This document shows positions 59,931 to 64,000 of a stretch of DNA of 64,000 bases, one piece after another (positions within the stretch are counted from its first letter, which is position 1; every line of letters starts with the position of its first letter). A program made the translations under genes and the position numbers. Below the pieces are notes generated by a model that was not told the origin of the DNA, did not search any database, and was given only the letters and a program-made list of their open reading frames with translations. The stretch is from NCBI RefSeq assembly GCF_048564905.1, contig NC_133005.1, positions 9,117,001-9,181,000 on the forward strand, written 5' to 3'. The stretch comes from Vicugna pacos. Lineage: Eukaryota > Chordata > Mammalia > Artiodactyla > Camelidae.

Positions 59931-61189
59931 GGCAGCAAAGTCAGAGGCCTGGCCTTGCCTTCCACACTGCACTCCCAGGGATATGAGCATTTTTGCCATT
60001 GGCTCCTCCTATCCAGAGGCCGGTTCTACTCAATGTCCCGTCTAACATGGCAGTCTTGCCAGAGGCAGGTCTGAGCATAGAGGAGAGGTTTCTACAAGAC
60101 TTTGGTAGTGACAGCCCTTTATCAGTGGTGTGACAACCTCCCCACATCTTCAGGGATGCCTGACACACTGATCTGTCCCTCTCTGTGCCCCTCCCCATTG
60201 GATGTCTCTTCCATGAGGACAGGCAGGCTGTCTCCTCTGGGCACTACTCTCTTGGGAAGACAGGAGCTGCTCTATGAGCACCTGACCCAGGAGGGAAAAA
60301 GCAGGCTGTGTCTCCCACTGAGAGTTCCCATGGGCCTCCTCACAACTCAGATTTCAGCTTGTGCACCTACCTGCTGTCTAACCCTTCAGGGCCCCTGCCT
60401 GGGTCTCCTCCTGCCCCTGCCACTCACCTCCCATACGGCAGGCTGAGCCATCCCCTCAGACTCACTGGGTCCCCTGAGCACCAGCTGAGTCCCCACCATT
60501 GAGGCTCCACCAGGCAGAGAGCAGGCTGCTCTCCACCTCTTGTGTGCTGGGTCCCAGGGAGGGGATGGAGGCAGGGCTGAGACAGAGAGGGAATGGCTGT
60601 GCATTCTCTGAGGGGCTGACTCTGTCCTCTGACATCCTGAATGCTCCTCACAGCACCAAAGCCTTGTCCATGGCCCTCTGGTCCTCCTTTCTTCTTTGCC
60701 AGGCTAAGCCCTAAGATTTCTGCTCTCAAGCCAGAATCATAAGTTGTATGGGGCCATGGTTTTGCCTGCTCCTTCCCATTGACTAAGCCCCAGCTCCATG
60801 CTGTTTTTGGAGCAGGAAACTCACTGTTCCAGCTGTTCCAGTGTCCACTGTACTCATCACAGTAAGGGAGGGCACAGCCCTACCTAGAGGAGAGCAGGAA
60901 GCCACCTCATGGACTGTACTAAGAACACTACCTGGATGTGATGTCTAGTGTGACAGTGTGACTCCCGGCAGAATGGAAGCCCTGAATGCAGACCCGGTGT
61001 CTTCTTGATGCATTAAACGATGGTTTTTCCTAGAAAATCACCTGTCCTTAGTGGCCCTTCCTATATATTTGAAAAATGAGCTCAACCAACCCCATCACAC
61101 AGGTCTGAGTGGATCTGGGGCCACACTGCTCCCCCCCCAAGGATCCCTGCTCTCACTCTCCTAGGACAGGGACACCTAATCAAATCACA
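59931..61189. other. GC-richer intergenic DNA, possible upstream part of the RalGDS-like locus
   Basis: About 1.3 kb with higher GC than the rest of the window. Several overlapping frames of 60-115 codons on both strands show no domain. It may hold introns or non-coding exons of the RalGDS-like fragment. I see nothing definite. Confidence 0.4.
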
Positions 61190-62750
61190 AATCCTTTTTC
61201 AACTGTAAAGATGGATTTTCTTCTCAGGTGAGCATGAATCCAGCCACTCTATGCTGAATAAACCCATATCCTACCATAAGGAGCATAGCAATCTTGTAGG
61301 ACTTGTCCCTTTTCTCTCAAGATGAAGATATCTGCCTTGTGGAAAGTAGTCCCAATTATTGCAAGGCAAATGTCCTTTTAAGTCCATGAAGAAACCCATC
61401 CCTTCCCAGATTCCTACTTCACACCAGACTAACTGCTTTTCTCTCCATAGGTAGGTTCCTTTCTCTGGCAAAGTGTGGCTTAGCGACTGTCCAGTGATTA
61501 TACAGGGATTCTCTTCCAAGCAGGTTTGAAAAATTTCTGGGGTTTGCACCGTTCGCTATGAGACTAAGCCTGGTGTTCTGGCAAGATAATTCCTACTTAT
61601 TGCAAGTCAAAATTATTCCTAACTCTGGTGAAGTAACCCATCCATCTTTACACTGTGTTTTATGTTACCCTTGAGTTACTCTTTTTCTCAACATATGCGA
61701 ATTCCCTCCTAAGAAGCATAGAAACCCAGGCACTCTAGAGCAATTTTTTTAATCTTATAATTAGTATGGCAAATATCATGAGATAATCCCTCTTATGGAG
61801 TTAAAAATCTCATTGCTCTTGGGAGAGTAATCCCCATTATTGGAAGCCAAATCAGGTCTTAACAGGGGTGAAGAAATTATCGATTATCATCATGAGATTA
61901 TTTCCATTTGCAGTCCTGATTATAATCCCTTTTTACTGTAAATATGGGTTCCCTCATCACTTGAGAAGTAGCCAGGCACTCTCAGGTGATCACCCATAAC
62001 CTTCTCCATGTGGTGCCAAATCCTATGAGTTTTTCCCTTTTGTCATGAGATTTAGCCCACTACTCTGGGGAAAGGAATTCTCATTATTGCAAATCGAATC
62101 TATTCCCCCTTGAAGGGAAAAGATCACCCCATAGCCAGATTCAGTCCTTCATCACTCCTGAGTCTAAATCCATGTCTCTGTAAGGATGGGTTTTTTTTTT
62201 CTCAAGTGAGCATGAATCTAGCCACTCCCTGCTGAATATACCCATATCCTCCCATAAGGGACTCAGCAATCTCTCCAGTCTCTCAGGGGCGTAATCCCTG
62301 TTATTAGAATCCGACTGTGTTCGTAACACAGATGAAGGAATCATCATGGCTAATTATCCCCTTTTGCAGTCTTGAGAACAGATCACTTTTACTGTAAACA
62401 TGGGCTCCCTTCTCAGGCTAGCTGTCGCCCAGGCACTCTCAGGTGGTCAATAATAATCCTCTCCCAGTGAAGAAAAATCTAGTGAGGTTTGCCATTTTCT
62501 CACGGGATTTAGCCTGTTCTTCTGGGGAAAGTAGTTCACCTTACTGAAAATCAAAACTAATCATTCCCAAAAGGAAGAAATCACTCCACCAACAGATTCT
62601 GCCTTTCATCACTCCTGAGACTAACTCCTTTAGTCTGTAAGAATGGATTATCTTCTTGGGGGAGTGTGAGTCCAGCCTCTCTTAGCTGCATTAACCCATA
62701 TCCACTCACAAGGGGCTCAGCAACCTCGTAAGGTTTGTCCCTTCTCTTGG
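61190..62750 (+). repeat. Tandem array of ~240-bp monomers, forward arm
   Basis: Seven diverged monomers. An anchor resembling CTGTAAATATGGGTTCC recurs at about 61,203, 61,443, 61,687, 61,936, 62,178, 62,392 and 62,635 (spacings 240, 244, 249, 242, 214, 243). Each full monomer then has a variable segment, a phrase like TCATGAGATTTAGCC, a phrase like GGAAAGTAATTCCCATTATTGCAA, and a closing CAGATTCTGCCTTTCATCAC-like phrase. Variants fall into types: monomers 1, 5 and 7 share GTGAGCATGAATC-like sequence; 3, 4 and 6 share CCAGGCACTCT; monomer 2 has CAAAGTGTGGCTTAG. The seventh is cut at about 62,745. I do not recognise the family. Confidence 0.85.
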
Positions 62751-64000
62751 GAATTAACTTGCCAGGACACCAGGCTTGGTCTCACAGGGAATGTTTCAAG
62801 TCCCATGTGATTTTCACACCTGCTTGGAAGAGAACCCCTGGATAATCAAAGGGCAGCGGCTAAGCCACACTTTGCCAGATAAAGAAACTCATATATGAGG
62901 AGAAAAGAAGATAGTCTCTGGTGTGAACCAGGAAAGATTCTGGTGATGGAAAATTTTCTTCACAGACTTAAGAGGAAATGTGCCTCAGAATCATTGTAAC
63001 TACGCTCCCCAGAGAAGGGGGCTTAGTCTCGTGAGGAAAGGTACAAGTACTTTGCGGTACTGCTGCGCCCCTTGTGAGAGGATTTGGGTTTATTCAACTG
63101 AGAGGCGCTGAATTCATGCTCACTTGAGAAGAAAACCCACCCTCACAGAGAAAAAGGAGTTAGTCTCAGGGGTGATGAAGGGTAGAATCTGGTGAAATAA
63201 TGATTTTTTTTTTCAAGGAATAGATTTGATTTCCAATAAGAATTACTGTTCCCAGAGGAGGGGGGTGAATCCCTTGAGTAATGGGCAAAACATGTGAGAC
63301 TTGGCTCCACCTGGAGGTGAATAGGGGTGATTACCTAAGAATGTCTGGGCTACTGTTTGCCAGAGAAGGAACCCATATTTACAGTTTTATTCTCAGTATT
63401 TATTCTCAGGACTGCCAAAAAAAAAAAAAAATCTAGTGTTGATGATTTTTCAGCTCTGTTAAGAATAGACTCAACTTCCAATAACAGTGATTACTCTCCC
63501 AAGAGCAATGATTTTGTATCTCCAGAAATTGAAAAAAATCCATGAGATTTGTGATCCTAATTGTGATATGACAAAAAATTAATCTCCAGAGAGTGCCTGG
63601 GTTTCTACTTTTCTTAGAAGGGAAACTGTATATATTGAGAAAAAGAAATAACTGTCCTGGGTAAAGTAAAACCTAATGTAAAGATGGACGGATTACTTCG
63701 ATGGAGTTAGGAACAGTTTTGACTTGCAATAATTGGGAATTCTCTTGCCAGAACACCAGTCTTGGTCTCATGGTGAATGGTTCAAATCCCACGAGACTTT
63801 CAAACCCACTTGGAAGAGAATACCTGAATAATGACTCGACAGTGACAGTGGCAACCACATGTTGCAAATAAACTCTACATGCAGAGAAAAGGAGTTACAG
63901 TCTCTGGTGTGAAGTAGAAAAGAATCTGGTGAGGGATGGATTTCTTCATGGACTTAAGAACTTTATTTTGCTGTAATTGGGATTTCTCTTGCCACAGCAC
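62751..64000 (-). repeat. Same ~240-bp monomers in inverted orientation
   Basis: The reverse complement of the anchor recurs at about 62,902, 63,148, 63,384, 63,639 and 63,886 (spacings 246, 236, 255, 247). All three variant types seen in the forward arm are present: the CAAAGTGTGGCTTAG type at about 62,860, the GTGAGCATGAATT type at about 63,110-63,130, and the CCAGGCACT-like type near 63,595. The join with the forward arm falls in mid-monomer at 62,745-62,755. The array continues past base 64,000. Confidence 0.85.

Noticed and set aside
61190-64000. CRISPR-like or zinc-finger-like array
   Set aside because: Monomers are about 240 bp, diverged, without spacers or an open frame, and the host is a mammal.

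Overview
The window is mammalian nuclear DNA, almost certainly from a camelid (camel, llama or alpaca). The main clue is two copies of a tRNA-Ala-derived SINE of the camelid VIC type, at 18,398-18,564 (+) and 38,475-38,645 (-). The rest of the sequence agrees: L1 elements, old eutherian repeats (MIR, L2, MER5, MER20, MLT1) and AT-rich non-coding DNA. I find no intact protein-coding gene, rRNA or functional tRNA gene.

The window is a graveyard of retrocopied mRNAs and nested mobile elements. From left to right: a beta-tubulin (TUBB) retrocopy (1-1,073); a 311-nt pure purine GAA tract (1,987-2,297); an antisense SNAI1 retrocopy (3,650-4,684); an unidentified GC-rich retrocopy with an 11-bp target-site duplication (6,540-7,459); an L1 5' half split by a solo LTR (10,430-12,290); an antisense LTR split by a short L1 (13,644-14,943); a 5.2-kb sense L1 (16,306-21,549) holding a SINE and an antisense L1; a PITX2 retrocopy with target-site duplication (23,266-24,777); then about 10 kb of quiet DNA with small old repeats.

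Between 35,080 and 43,990 lies a stack of nested insertions. An old antisense L1 holds an LTR-like element, a SINE and a second L1. That second L1 has the inverted structure typical of twin priming. It in turn holds an unidentified proline-rich GC block and a full-length TPT1 retrocopy that begins at the TPT1 cap site. From 44 to 56 kb there are further L1, MIR and MLT1 fragments.

From 56 to 61 kb the sequence is less L1-rich. It carries a RalGDS-like REM-domain exon on the minus strand (59,729-59,930), a likely partner exon, and a strong CTCF-type motif (57,085-57,102). From about 61,190 to the right edge runs an array of about 12 diverged monomers of about 240 bp. Seven are in one orientation and five in the other, with the switch near 62,750. 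I do not recognise this family, and it is the best candidate here for something undescribed.

No genes here work together as a system. What the window records is L1-driven retrotransposition of host mRNAs, plus an inverted tandem array.
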